64,000 nt of DNA, from positions 431,301,529 to 431,365,528 of the forward strand of contig NC_058522.1 in the NCBI RefSeq assembly GCF_904849725.1, written 5' to 3'. Made by a program: the position numbers and the translations under genes. Positions 44,301 to 55,542 of this stretch are shown in pieces (the first letter of the stretch is position 1; each line of letters begins with the position of its first letter). The stretch comes from Hordeum vulgare subsp. vulgare (Eukaryota > Streptophyta > Magnoliopsida > Poales > Poaceae). The notes under the pieces are model-generated. The model saw only the letters and a list, made by a program, of their open reading frames with translations. It did not search any database and was not told the DNA's origin.

Positions 44301-45978
44301 TGATACGTCTCCAACGTATCTACTTTTCCAAACTCTTTTGCCCTTGTTTTGGACTATAATTTGCATGATTTGAATGGAACTAACCTGGACTGACGCTGTT
44401 TTCAGCAGAATTGCCTTGGTGTTATTTTTGTGCAGAAATCAAAGTTCTCCAAACGTCCTGAAAATTTACGGGGAGCAGTTTTGGAAAATATCAAAAATAT
44501 GTGCGCCAAGTTCCACCTCAGGGGGTGGGCCAGTGGGACACAAGCCCCTGCTCCGCCACCACCCCCTGGTGGCGGTGGGCAGGCTTGTGGGGCCCACAGG
44601 CACCTGCCGCCCCCAACTCCAGCTCTATAAGTTGCCTTTCGTTCCAGAAAAAATGAAAAGAGAAGTTTTCGCCGCGTTTTCGATACGGAGGCGCCGCCAC
44701 CACCTGTTCTTCATCTGGAGGGCAGATCTGGAGTCCGTCTTGGGCTCCGGAGAGGGGAAATCATCGCCATCGTCATCATCAACCTTCTTCCCTCTCCAAT
44801 TCCATGAAGCTCTTCGTCGTTCGTGAGTAATCTATTCGTAGGCTCGCTGGGCGGTGATGAGTAGGATGAGATCTATGATGTAATCGAGTTAGTTTTGATG
44901 GGGATTGTTCCCTAGTATCCACTATGTTCTGAGATTTGATGTTGCTACTACTTTTCCATGCTTAATGCTTGTCACTAGGGCCCGAGTGCCATGATTTCAG
45001 ATCTGAAATCATTATGTTGTCACCAATATATGTGTGTTTTAGATCCGATCTTGCAAGTTGTAGTTACCAACTATGTGTTATGATCCGGCAACCCCGGAGT
45101 GACAATAACCGAAACCACTCCCGGTGATGATCATAGTTTGAGGAGTTCATGTGTTCACCAAGTGCTAATGCGTTGGTCCAGTTCTTTATTAAAAGGAGAA
45201 CCTTAATATCCCGTAGTTTCCTTTTGGACCCCGCTGGCACGAGAGGGATGGACAATAGATGTCATGCAAGTTCTTTTCCCTAAGCACGTATGACGACACA
45301 CGAAATGCATGCCTACATCACATTGACGAACGGGAGCTAGCCACATATCTCTCCGTGTTATAGCTGTTGCATGATGAATATCATCCAAACAAATCACCGA
45401 CCCATTGCATACGAGTTTGTCCTACTGCTGCTGTTACTTGTCTTGCTCTACTGCTGCTACTATTGTTGCTACTGCTGTTACTTGTCTTGCTCTGCTGCTG
45501 CTACTACTGTTGCTACTGCTGTTACTTGTCTTGCTCTGCTACTTCTACTACTGTCGCTTGCTACTGTTGCTACTTGCTACTGCTGTCACTACTGCTGTTC
45601 CTTGCCACTACTATTGCTCGTTACACTACCGTTACTCGCTGCTTTGCTGTTACTACTGTGCTTGCAGATACTAATCTTTCAGGTGTGGTTGAATTTGACA
45701 AATTCAGCTGCTAATACTTGAGAGTATACTCTCACCTCCCGACTGGTAAACCAACAAATTGGGTCGAATACTCTACCCTCGAAAACTGCTGCAAACCCAC
45801 GCACTGGTGGGCCATCAACAACATTCTTCCAGTCTCATTGCCGGGGAGTGCTATCAGCATTTTTGTGGTGCCGTTGCAGGAGAAGGTTTGTTGTTATCAG
45901 CATTCGTCTAGCTAACGCCAGATATTGTAGGATCAACCCTTTTCTGGAGCCATTGCCAGGGAAGCACAGCTGACGTCA
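44301..45978 (+). repeat. 5' LTR of element C, 3'-extended
   Basis: 1678 bp. The promoter hairpin (about 44533-44562 with 44566-44597) precedes TATA 'ctctataagttg' (tataag 44626-44631). The position equivalent to the LTR end in A and B ('gggccatca', to 45817) is followed by 161 bp that is also present in the 3' LTR, ending 'ctgacgtca'. The extension holds primer-site-like units at 45834-45848, 45866-45883 and 45945-45962. A Cys/Leu-coding CTG/CTA repeat lies at 45420-45660. Confidence 0.88.
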
Positions 45979-45987
45979 GCATTTTTC

Positions 45988-46005
45988 TCGCGCCGTTGCC
46001 GGGGA
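45988..46005 (+). promoter_or_regulatory. element C primer-binding site (Asp-tRNA type)
   Basis: 'tcgcgccgttgccgggga', nine bases after the extended LTR. It is the fourth and best-matching of a series of primer-site-like units; its second base differs from the A site. Confidence 0.8.
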
Positions 46006-46055
46006 GGTATTGCTATATTCTCTGAGTTATTTGGGATTTATATCTGCTGATCACT

Positions 46056-48986
46056 ATGCAGAATTTGAAGGATCCGAAGACCAAAGTCTTGCCCTCAACT
46101 ACAAGGGGAGGTAAGGAATTACCATCTAGCTCTGCACTTGATTCAGCTTTTGTTATGAGTAAGTTTGTGACATCACCTCCTGCTAGAAATCTTGATATGT
46201 CGCTTGTGCTATGCTTGATACTATGCTTGATACTGCTAGAGATGTTGTGCCTGATACTGCTAGGGATGCTATGCTTGATACTGCTTTGCCTGATGATGCT
46301 AGAGATGCTGCTTTGCCTGATGATACTATGCTTGATACTACTGCTAGAGATTCTATGCTTGATACAGTGCCTGATATTGCTAGAGATGCTATGCTTGATA
46401 CTACTTTGCCTGATGATGCTAGAGATGCTGCTTTGCCTGATGATGCTACGCTTTATACTGCTAGAGATGCTCCTTTGCCTGTTTCACTAGGAGTGTTCCT
46501 TGATGCTCATATTTCTAGAGTTACTGCCAATGCTCGTGATGCTTCTGAAACTACTGATGCTATTGAGATAGAACCTGCTTTTGCTCCTGCTAGATCTAGC
46601 TCTCCTAGAGAATTGCCTGATATACCTGAGGGTTACGTTATGGAGGGAGAGATAGCTAAGGATTTTCTTGCGTGTAAGGATGCCTATGACGCTGAGAAAT
46701 TAATTCTCAAGTGGAAGGAAAAATCTCGTGAAGTCAGGATGAAAAATGACCCGAAGTTTGCCACTTCGCCTATCTTTGTCACCGATAAGGATTATGAATT
46801 CTCTCTCGACCTTGAGATAATCTCTCTAGTCGAATCTGATCCTTTTCACAGTTATGAGTCTGAGACGGTCATAGCCCATCTTGCCAAACTATCCGAAATA
46901 GCCAACCTTTTCACTAATGAGGAGAAGATCCGCCACTACTATATCCTTAAGCCGTTTCCTTTCTCTCTAAAGGATGATGCTAAAGCCTGGTTCACCTCTC
47001 TTGCTCCTGGATGTGTGCGTAGTCCCCAGAAGATGGTCTATTACTTCTGTGAGAAATATTTCCCTGCCCATAAGAAGCAAGCTGCCTTGCAGGAAATATA
47101 CAACTTTGCTCAACTGCAAGAAGAGAGTCTTCCACAAGCTTGGGGGAGGCTCGTCCAGCTACATAATGCTTTGCCTGATCACCCTCTTAAGAAGAACGAG
47201 ATACTTGATATCCTCTATAACAGACTTACCGATGCCTCTAGAGACTACCTAGATAGTTGTGCATGTTGTGTTTTTAGGGAACGAACTGTAGAACAAGCTG
47301 AGACCCTACTGAATAACCTCTTGATCAACGATAATGCCTGGACTATTCTCGAACCACCTCCTAAGCCAACTCCTAAGAAAAGAGGTATTCTATTCCTCAG
47401 TCCCGAAGATATGCAAGAAGCTAAGAAATCTATGCAAGAGAAAGGTATTAAATCTGAAGATGTCAAAAATCTACCACCTATCGAAGAGATCCACGGTCTC
47501 GATAACCCGATACAGGTAGTAGAAGTGAATTCTCTGCGTGGGTTTGATGAGAGTGATATTCCTTTTGATAAACTTGCTAGCCTATGCTTTGATGAATTTG
47601 ACAACTTTGTTGCCAAACAACAGAGTTTCAATGATTATGATAGCAGACATTTGGAACAAAGTACTCGTATGCTTAGCCATTTAAGTGCTTGTGTAGACAC
47701 AAATGTCAATGCTCTGAAGCTTCTGCGTAAACATGCCTCTATGATTACTACTCAGGTAGAACAAGTACTTAATGCTCAGAATGACATGCTCAATGAATTA
47801 AATGACAACTCTATCAGAGTCATTACTAGAGGAGGCAAAATGACTCAGGAACCTTTGTATCCTGAAGATCATCCTAAGAGAATTGATCAAGATTCTCAAG
47901 GAATCAATGCTGATACACCTAGTCATCCTAAGGAGAAGAAGAAGGATGATAGAAACCTGCACGCCAGTTCACCAAATACTATCACACCTGAAGAACCTAA
48001 TGATATTTCTGCGTCTGATGCAGAAACACAATCAGGTGATGAACATGAACCTGGTGACAATGTGGACAGTGATGTTCATAATAATGCTCGACCTAGCCAT
48101 GACGAGGATGTGGAGATTGAACCTACGGTTAATCCTGATAATCCACAACCTAAGAGATGCGAAAAGAATGACTTTACTGCTAGGAAGCATGGTAAAAAAA
48201 GAGCCATGGGTTCAGAGACCTATGCCCTTTCCTCCTAAGCCATCCAAGAAAAAGGATGATGAGGATTTTGAGCGCTTCGTTGAGATGATAAGACCCGTCT
48301 TTCTGCAGATGCGGTTAACTGATATGCTCAAGATGTCTCCGTATGCCAAGTACATGAAAGATATCGTGACTAATAAACGGAAGATACCAGATCTTGAGAT
48401 CTCCACCATGCTTGCCAATTACACTTTCAAAGGTGGAACTCCTAAGAAACTTGGTGATCCCGAAGTGCCCACTATACCTTGCTCCATTAAAGGAAACTAC
48501 GTAAGAACTGCCTTATGTGACCTTGGAGCCGGTGTTAGTGTTATGCCACTCTCTCTTTATCGTAGACTTGAGTTGGATAAGTTGACACCCACTAAAATTT
48601 CTCTGCAAATGGTCGACAAATCAACTGCTTTCCCTATCGGCATTTGCGAGGATGTGCCTGTTGTGGTTGCTAATACCACTATCTTAACAGACTTTGTTAT
48701 CTTGGATATTCCCGAGGACGATGCCATGGCTATCATCCTCGGAAGACCTTTTTTAAACACCGCAGGGGCTGTTATAGATTGCAACAAAGGCAATGTCACT
48801 TTCCATGTCAACCGTAACGAGCACACGATGCACTTTCCGAAGAAACGATATCCGGTACATTGCATCAATGCTATCGAAAAGACTTCATCGATTCTTATTG
48901 GGAGCTTTGAATGCCCTATTCCTCGTGTCAAGATGAAGTATGATTTGCTTGTTGGGGAGATACATATCCCCATTGAGGTGACTTAG
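46056..48986 (+). pseudogene. element C gag and aspartic protease
   Basis: Gag starts at 46056 (MQNLKDPKTKVLPSTTRGG) and then passes through a coding minisatellite (46203-46490, repeats of MLDTARDAALPDD) in which the frame changes. The main frame runs 46211-48238: capsid-like blocks EEKIRHYYILKPFPFSLKDDAKAWFTSLAPG, YYFCEKYFPAHKKQAALQEIYNFAQ, LPQAWGRLVQLHNALPDHPL. The protease frame reaches 48986: TALCDLGAGVSVMPLSLYRRL with the catalytic Asp, ending AIILGRPFLNTAGAVIDC. A one-base difference at a run of seven A near 48196 separates gag from protease. No zinc knuckle was seen. No polymerase follows. Confidence 0.85.
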
Positions 48987-49787
48987 TGGCTATTCGAAAA
49001 TTCTCTGTTCTCTCTTGCGATTCGAGAAGGTTTTGTCATAAGGACTTGATCAACCCCATTGACGGATTTCTTCCGATGACCATGAAACGGATGAATCAGA
49101 GAGTCACATACCTCTGTTTTGAGTCTTCATTTTTTGTTGCTTAGAAGAAAAATGATGGAATTAGTTTAGCTTTTCCTGTTTTCTGTTTTAGCGTCCCGGA
49201 GAAAAATACCTCAAAAATAAAAGTTCTTCGATGGTCCTGAAAATTTAGTATGATTTTTTCTGGATTTTTGAAAATTTCTGGGCCTGAGAGCTGGTCAGGG
49301 GCCCTGACTAGTGGTCCACAAGCGCCCCCACCGCCACCTACCCCCTAGTGGCGGGGTGCAAGCTTGTGGAGCCCACAGGCACACCCTCCACTCACTCCAG
49401 CTCTTAGCCTCTTCTTCCACCTTCGGAAAAAATTGTTTCGCAGCTCAAACCCGTGTTCTTGCTCATTTGGCTATGATTTTCGATCTCCTTGCTCAAAGCA
49501 CCATTCTCCGAACTGTTTTGGGGAAATTGCTCCTTGGTAAGTGACTCCTCCATTGGTCCAATTAGTTTTTGCTCTAGTACTTTATCCTTCGCGAATTCTT
49601 GCTACCTTGGTGACCCTGTTCTTGAGCTTGAAAAGTTGATTTTAGCTGGTCCCAAGTAGTTTTAGCGCGTGATACGGTCTCTAGGCACTAGTAGGAGTAG
49701 TTGCTACAAGTTGGGTTAATCCTTATTCACTTTTCTTTTGAAGTTTCTAAAAATTTGAGAATTTTTCAGAGCTAGAAAAAGGAAAAG
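48987..49787 (+). promoter_or_regulatory. element C LTR-like leader before ORF2
   Basis: Non-coding interval resembling the LTR promoter zone: 'agttcttcgatggtcctgaa' matches LTR upstream sequence, then a hairpin with arms about 49311-49337 and 49348-49376 ('ccacaagc...gcttgtgg'), then 'cccacaggcac...actccagctct' and 'ggaaaaaattg' in LTR order. The LTR TATA position reads 'ctcttagcc', a degraded TATA. A consensus donor (TTG|GTAAGTGA, 49537) and an acceptor (TTTTTCAG, ending 49769) define a 233-bp intron ending 18 bases before the ORF2 ATG, conserved in B. Confidence 0.6.
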
Positions 49788-50854
49788 ATGAGGAGGTTCT
49801 TGAGAGGCTCTTCAAGCCGTAACCACAAGGAGGATGAGAAGAACCACCCCAAGTATGTAGTCCCTTGAGTCACAGAAGTTCAAGACTGCAAGTGGCCAAG
49901 TGATGAATTTTTACGCGCCACCGGACTTTATGAAGACTTTTATTACTTGGTGGAGAACGTAGGTCTTGCTGCGTTTGTTGAAGATAAGTGCCCACAATAT
50001 CTCCTCCTCACCAATATTTTCGTTCAAAGCTTCAACTTTTATCCGAGGAAGAATCCTCCCATGGTTGATTTCATGATTTACGATATTCCCCAGTGTATGA
50101 CGCTGCAGGACTTTTGCAATGTATGCAAATTACCTTATGTTGGGGATATCCGTGACCCTCGTCCACGGGACTTGGAGGATTTCATTGGTTCCATTGCTGT
50201 TGGAGAGGAGAGAGGAGTGTCTCGCGCTAGAATTGCTACATACATTTTCCTGTGCTTCGGTACTTCTCACTATTTGTGGGAAAATGTTTGATTGGCCATG
50301 GGGAGGCTGGATCACTTAGTTCTCCAGACCTTGCGGTTTTGCACGAAGGCCTTTATAACGATAAGACTTATAGCTTGGGCGCTATAGTCGCTCAACGGTT
50401 GAACCTGAACCGTTCCAAGGGTGTTGTCTATGGAGGTATCTATGTTACCCGTCTTGCCAGACACTTTGAGATACCCATTAGACTGGGAGAGGAAGGAGAG
50501 ATGCTTCTCCCTGAGAGATATCTGGATTATGACAACATGGTTCGCCATGACTTTCTGGATAGAGATGCTAGTAGACGGATGATTTATAACATGGTGTTTA
50601 GTCAGGGTACTCGGGAGACTATTACTTTGCCTGCTCCTTCTTTGTTTGATCTTCATGCAGGCAGGTACACTATTATGCCCGCGGACATCTACGCATATTG
50701 GGGCTTGGCCCAACCACATGCGCCCGTGCCCGAGCCGCCAGTCGAGTACCAGACGCCAGTTTATCAGTGGGAGCCAGAGGAGCTCACACAGCAGTGGCAT
50801 CCACAGTCTGCTCCAGAGTATCCTGGAGATGGTTATTTCCCACAATGGGAGTAG
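49788..50854 (+). pseudogene. element C ORF2, unknown retroelement protein
   Basis: About 355 codons: MRRFLRGSSSR at the start, then CPQYLLLTNIFVQSFNFYPRKNPP, IAVGEERGVS, RYFSLFVGKCLIG, SSPDLAVLHEGLYNDKTYSLGAIVAQRL, RLARHFEIPIRL, SQGTRETITLPAPSLFDLHAGRYTIMPADIYAYWG and an acidic, proline/glutamine-rich tail. It has no polymerase, integrase or membrane features. It resembles proteins annotated in plants as Athila ORF-1 or putative plant transposon protein; the function is unknown. Lesions against B: a stop at 49866-49868 (Arg in B) and a one-base deletion near 50235. Otherwise both copies stay alignable over the full length. Confidence 0.7.
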
Positions 50855-52778
50855 ACCAAGCTAGGCCAAAAGCCTAAGTTTGGGGGAGTACGTGTTCTCA
50901 CCGACTTTATATTCATGCTTATGCTTTCATTTTGTTAGCCGGTGTTCACACTTTGCCACTGTATTATCCATGCTAGTTTATTTTTGTTTTCTTGTTTTCT
51001 TGTTTTGTGTCCTTTTGAGAAAACCCAAAAAGATTTTTCTTTCTTCTTTTGCTTCTTGGGACCTTTCCCGTGTAAATAGCTTTCTTTTTCTTTGTGTCAA
51101 GGTAGAAGATATTGGTTACAATGCTTAGTGGTTCTTATATGCTTACCTGTTTAGCTTTCAAAGAGCCATATTATTTTGTCTTCTCCTTTGTGTTTCCCTG
51201 CAGATTCAGCTTAGTCCAATGCGCTTATTATCGTTTTCATCGTTCGATCGTGCAAATGAAAGGCAACAGTGATGATATATGATGAAGTGACTAAGACTGA
51301 AAAGATGGTATGAACTCTTTCTATTTTGTTTTTGTGAATATGACTAGTTTGTTGACCCAGATTTAGCTTTGTTGTGAGAAAACCATGTTTGCAATGACAA
51401 CTTAGAGATCATAGTTTCTGATGCCATGCTTATTCAGCTGAGAGCTTATAATGGTTTGTCTTGATTGCCAACATAGATTTTGAGATGACTATGATGTAGT
51501 ATGATAGGATGGTATTCTCCTTTGAATGTTTCAAGTGGCTTGACTTGGCACATGTTCATGCATGTAGTTGAAACAAAATCAACATAGCCTCTATGATGTT
51601 TGTGTTCATGGTGATTTATATCCTGTTCATGCTTGCATTTAATGTTAGTCAAACTCATTGCATCTTGATGACTGTTGTCGCTCTCTAGTTGGTCGCTTCC
51701 CAGTCTTTTGCTAGCCTTCGCTTGTACTAAGTGGGAATGCTGCTTGTGCATCCACTTCCATGAACCCAAAAGTTTTTCCAAGAGAGTCCACCATACCTAC
51801 CTATTTGCGGTATCTACTTGTCGTTCCAAGTAAATTTGCATGTGCCATTCTCTAAACCTTCAAGAAATAAATCTGTTTTGCATGCCCGAACCTCTCATGT
51901 GGTGACAGCGGGCTATTGGTATCTTTCATGCTAGGAGTGTTATCCTCGACATGTGTTTATTCACAGTCCTTCACGAGAAAGGGGCCTGTATTTGGGATGC
52001 CCAGTTCCATGCTTAATTCGAAAACATAAACGTAAAACAAGACTCCCCCTGGATTGATGTTGGTATGGACGGTACCCGAGGATTCGGCTAGCCGTGGAGT
52101 GTGATTGATTGGTGGTGGGGGAGTTAAAACTTTACTTTTCTATTTGGGAACCGCCTATAGCATGAGTAGCATGGAATATATTGAGAATTCTTGGTCATTG
52201 CGTTGACAATGAAAGCATGCCAGCCAAAATTATTTTCTCTGTTTTCAAAGCTTGAGCTCTGGCACCTCTGCAAGTCAATGCTTCCCTCTGCGAAGGGCAT
52301 GTCTATTTATTTTCCTGTCGAGTCATCCTCCTCTTATATAAGCACCAATTAGAGAGCACCTCTGTCATTTTTATGCTTTGCTTTTGATTGATATTGAGTA
52401 CGACTATGACTGGATCTTCGTTGCTATGAATTACAATGTTTAGTCAGCTCTTGATCTTTGAAAGTGCTCTGCTTTTATGTTTTGCGGTCTCAGAAAGAGC
52501 TAGCGAGATACCACCTATTCATATTGCTTCATGCTTGTTTTGATTGAAGTGTTGGTATTTGAAACTCATTATTATTTTCTCATTAGCTGATTATGCCATT
52601 GATATTAGTTTACCGTGAGACCTTTGTGTCATTTGCTTCTCTAGTTAACTTGTGATCTTGCTAAAATGCTGGTTATGAGTTAGACATAGTTGCAACAACA
52701 AGATCAAACAGAGTTTGTCAAAGTTTTTCTTTCTCTCTCAGTTTGTGAACTGAGTTGCTTGAGGACAAGCAAGGTTTT
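50855..52778 (+). other. element C 3' non-coding region
   Basis: 1.9 kb without a credible ORF, alignable by eye with the B region. It contains the two blocks shared with A: 51785-51804 and 52279-52298. A TATA-like 'cttatataagcacc' occurs near 52334. Confidence 0.7.
50876..50888 (+). promoter_or_regulatory. second polypurine tract of element C
   Basis: 'aagtttgggggag', 21 bases after the ORF2 stop and just after a hairpin ('aggccaaaagcct'). One base differs from the main tract. Confidence 0.65.
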
Positions 52779-52791
52779 AAGCTTGGGGGAG
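52779..52791 (+). promoter_or_regulatory. polypurine tract of element C
   Basis: 'aagcttgggggag', ending one base before the 3' LTR, preceded by the hairpin 'ttgcttgaggacaagcaa'. Confidence 0.9.
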
Positions 52792-52792
52792 T

Positions 52793-54469
52793 TGATACGT
52801 CTCCAACGTATCTACTTTTCCAAACTCTTTTTCCCTTGTTTTGGACTATAATTTGCATGATTTGAATGGAACTAACGTGGATTGACGCTGTTTTCAGCAG
52901 AATTGCCTTGGTGTTATTTTTTTGCAGAAATCAAAGTTCTCCAAACGTCCTGAAAATTTACGGGGAGCAGTTTTGGAAAATATCAAAAATATATGCCCTA
53001 GTTCCACCTCAGGGGGTGGGCCAGTGGGCCACAAGCCCCTACTCCGCCACCACCCCCCTGGTGGCGGTGGGCAGGCTTGTGGGGCCCATAGGCACCTGCC
53101 GCCCCCAACTCCAGCTCTATAAGTTGTCTTTCGTCCAAGAAAAAATAAAAAGAGAAGTTTTCATCGCGTTTTCGATACGGAGGCGCCGCCATCACCTGTT
53201 CTTCATCTGGAGGGCAGATCTGGAGTCCGTCTTGGGCTCCGGAGAGGGGAAATCTTCGCCATCGTCATCATCAACCTTCTTCCCTCTCCAATTCCATGAA
53301 GCTCTTCGTCGTTTGTGAGTAATCTATTCGTAGGCTCGCTAGGCGGTGATGAGTAGGATGAGATCTATCATGTAATCGAGTTAGTTTTGATGGGGATTGA
53401 TCCCTAGTATCCACTATGTTCTGAGATTTGATGTTGCTACTACTTTGCCATGCTTAATGCTTGTCACTAGGGCCCGAGTGCCATGATTTCAGATCTGAAA
53501 TTATTATGTTGTCACCAATATATGTGTGTTTTAGATCCGATCTTGCAAGTTGTAGTTACCTACTATGTGTTATGATCCGGCAACCCCGGAGTGACAATAA
53601 CTGGAACCACTCCCGGTGATGATCATAGTTTGAGGAGTTCATGTGTTCATCAAGTGCTAATGCGTTGGTCCGGTTCTTTATTAAAAGGAGAACCTTAATA
53701 TCCCGTAGTTTCCTTTTGGACCCCGCTGCCACGGGAGGGATGGACAATATATGTCATGCAAGTTCTTTTCCCTAAGCACGTATGACGACACACGGAATGC
53801 ATGCTTACATCACATTGACGAACGGGAGCTAGCCACATATCTCTCCGTGTTATAGCTGTTGCATGATGAATATCATCCAAACAAATCACAGACCCATTGC
53901 CTACGAGCTTGTCCTACTGTTGTTGTTACTTGTCTTGCTCTGCTGCTGCTACTACTGTTGCTACTGTTGTTACTTGTCTTGCTCTGCTGCTGCTACTACT
54001 GTTGCTACTGCTGTTACTCGTCTTGCTCTGCTGCTGCTACTACTGTTGCTACTACTGTCACTACTTGCTACTGTTGTCATTACCGCTGTTCCTTGCCACT
54101 GCTATTGCTCATTACACTGCCGTTACTCGCTACTTTGCTGTTACTACTGTGCTTGCAGATACTAATCTTTCAGGTGTGGTTGAATCTGACAAATGCAGCT
54201 GCTAATACTTGAGAATATACTCTCACCTCCTGACTGGTAAACCAACAAATTGGGTCGAATACTCTACCCTCGAAAACTGCTGCGAACCCACGCGCTGGTG
54301 GGCCATCAACAACATCCTTCCAGTCTCATTGCCGGGGAGTGCTATCAGCATTCTTGTGGCGCCGTTGCAGGAGAAGGTTTGTTCTTATAAGCATTCGTCT
54401 AGCTAACAGCAGAGATTGCAGGATCAACCCTTTTCTGGAGCCTTTGCCAGGGAAGCACAGCTGACGTCG
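52793..54469 (+). repeat. 3' LTR of element C, 3'-extended
   Basis: 1677 bp. It includes the same 161-bp extension (54309-54469) and ends 'ctgacgtcg', i.e. the terminal CA has become CG, directly followed by the 'gtcta' duplication. The hairpin and TATA 'ctctataagttg' are conserved near 53030-53125. Confidence 0.9.
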
Positions 54470-54471
54470 GT

Positions 54472-55542
54472 CTACTCCCAAGGAGGGAAATAACCAGATC
54501 CGGGGTACTCCGGAGTGGACTGAGGATGCCACTGCTGTGTGAGCTCCTCTGGCTCCCACTAATAAACTGGCATCTGGTACTTGACTGGTGGCTCGGGCAT
54601 GGGCACGTGTGGTTGGGCGAAGCCCCAATATGCGTAGATGTCCGAAGGCATAATAATGTACCTGCCTGCATGAAGATTGAACAAAGAAGGAACAGGCAAA
54701 GTAATAGTCTCACGAGTACCCTGACTAAATACCAGGTTATAAATCATCCTTCTATTTATATCTCTATCAAGGAAGTCATGGCGAACCATGCTATCATAAT
54801 CTAGATATCTCTCAGGAAGAAGAATTTCTTCTTCCTCGTCCAGTCTAATGGGTATCTCAAAGTGTCTAGCAAGACGAGTAGCATAGATACCTCCATAGAC
54901 AATGCCTTTAGAACGGTTCGTGTTCAACCGTTGAGCTACTATGGCGCCGAAGCTATAAGTTTTATCGTTATAAAGGGCTTCACACAAGACCGCAAGATCC
55001 GGGGAACTAAGTGACCTAGCCTTCCCACGGCCAATCAAACATTTTCCCACAAATAATGAGAAGTACCGAAGCACGGGAAAATGAATGCTAGCAGCTCTAG
55101 CACAAGACACTCCTCTCTCCTCTCCTACAGCAATAGTATCGATGAAAGCTTCCAAGTCCCGTGGACGAGGTTCATGAATATCCCCAACAAAAGGTAATTT
55201 GCAAACATTGCAAAAATCCTAGAGTGACATGCGCTGGGGGATATCATAAAGCTTGAACTCAACCATAGGAGGATTCTTCCTCGGATAGAAGTTGAAGCTT
55301 TGTACGAAGATATTAGTGAGGAGGAGGTATTGCGGACACTTATCTTCAACGAGGGCGTTAAGGCCTGCGTTCTCCACCAAGTGATAAAAGTCCTCATAAA
55401 TTCTAGCGGCGCGTAAGAACACATAACTTGGCCACTCGCACGCTCGAACTTCCGCGACTCGAGGGACCGGATACTTGGGCTTCTTCTCACTTCTATCATC
55501 CTTGGGGTCACGGCTTGAAGAGCCTCTTAAGAACCTCCTCAT
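54472..55542 (-). pseudogene. element B ORF2, unknown retroelement protein
   Basis: Minus-strand counterpart of C's ORF2, 357 codons including the stop. It is open except for one TAG at 55219-55221, where C has Gln. Sequence starts MRRFLRGSSSRDPKDDRSEKKPKY and keeps all blocks listed for C. The terminal stop codon (54474-54472) lies inside the target duplication of C, so the insertion left the protein end unchanged. Confidence 0.72.

Larger units (their letters stand above)
44301..54469 (+). mobile_element. non-autonomous Athila-like element C (inner)
   Basis: Plus-strand sister of B, 10,169 bp, inserted in the opposite orientation into B. LTRs are 44301-45978 and 52793-54469; the target duplication 'gtcta' is perfect (44296-44300 and 54470-54474) and contains the stop codon of B's ORF2. 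Like B it has gag, protease and ORF2 but no RT, RNase H or integrase. Its LTRs are about 250 bp longer than B's, of which 161 bp is a 3' extension holding primer-site-like units. Confidence 0.92.

Noticed and set aside
45367..45721. Cys/Leu-rich frames (and the copies at 53859-54212, 41475-41684, 59279-59571)
   Set aside because: They translate the CTG/CTA simple repeat of the LTR in every frame; not genes.
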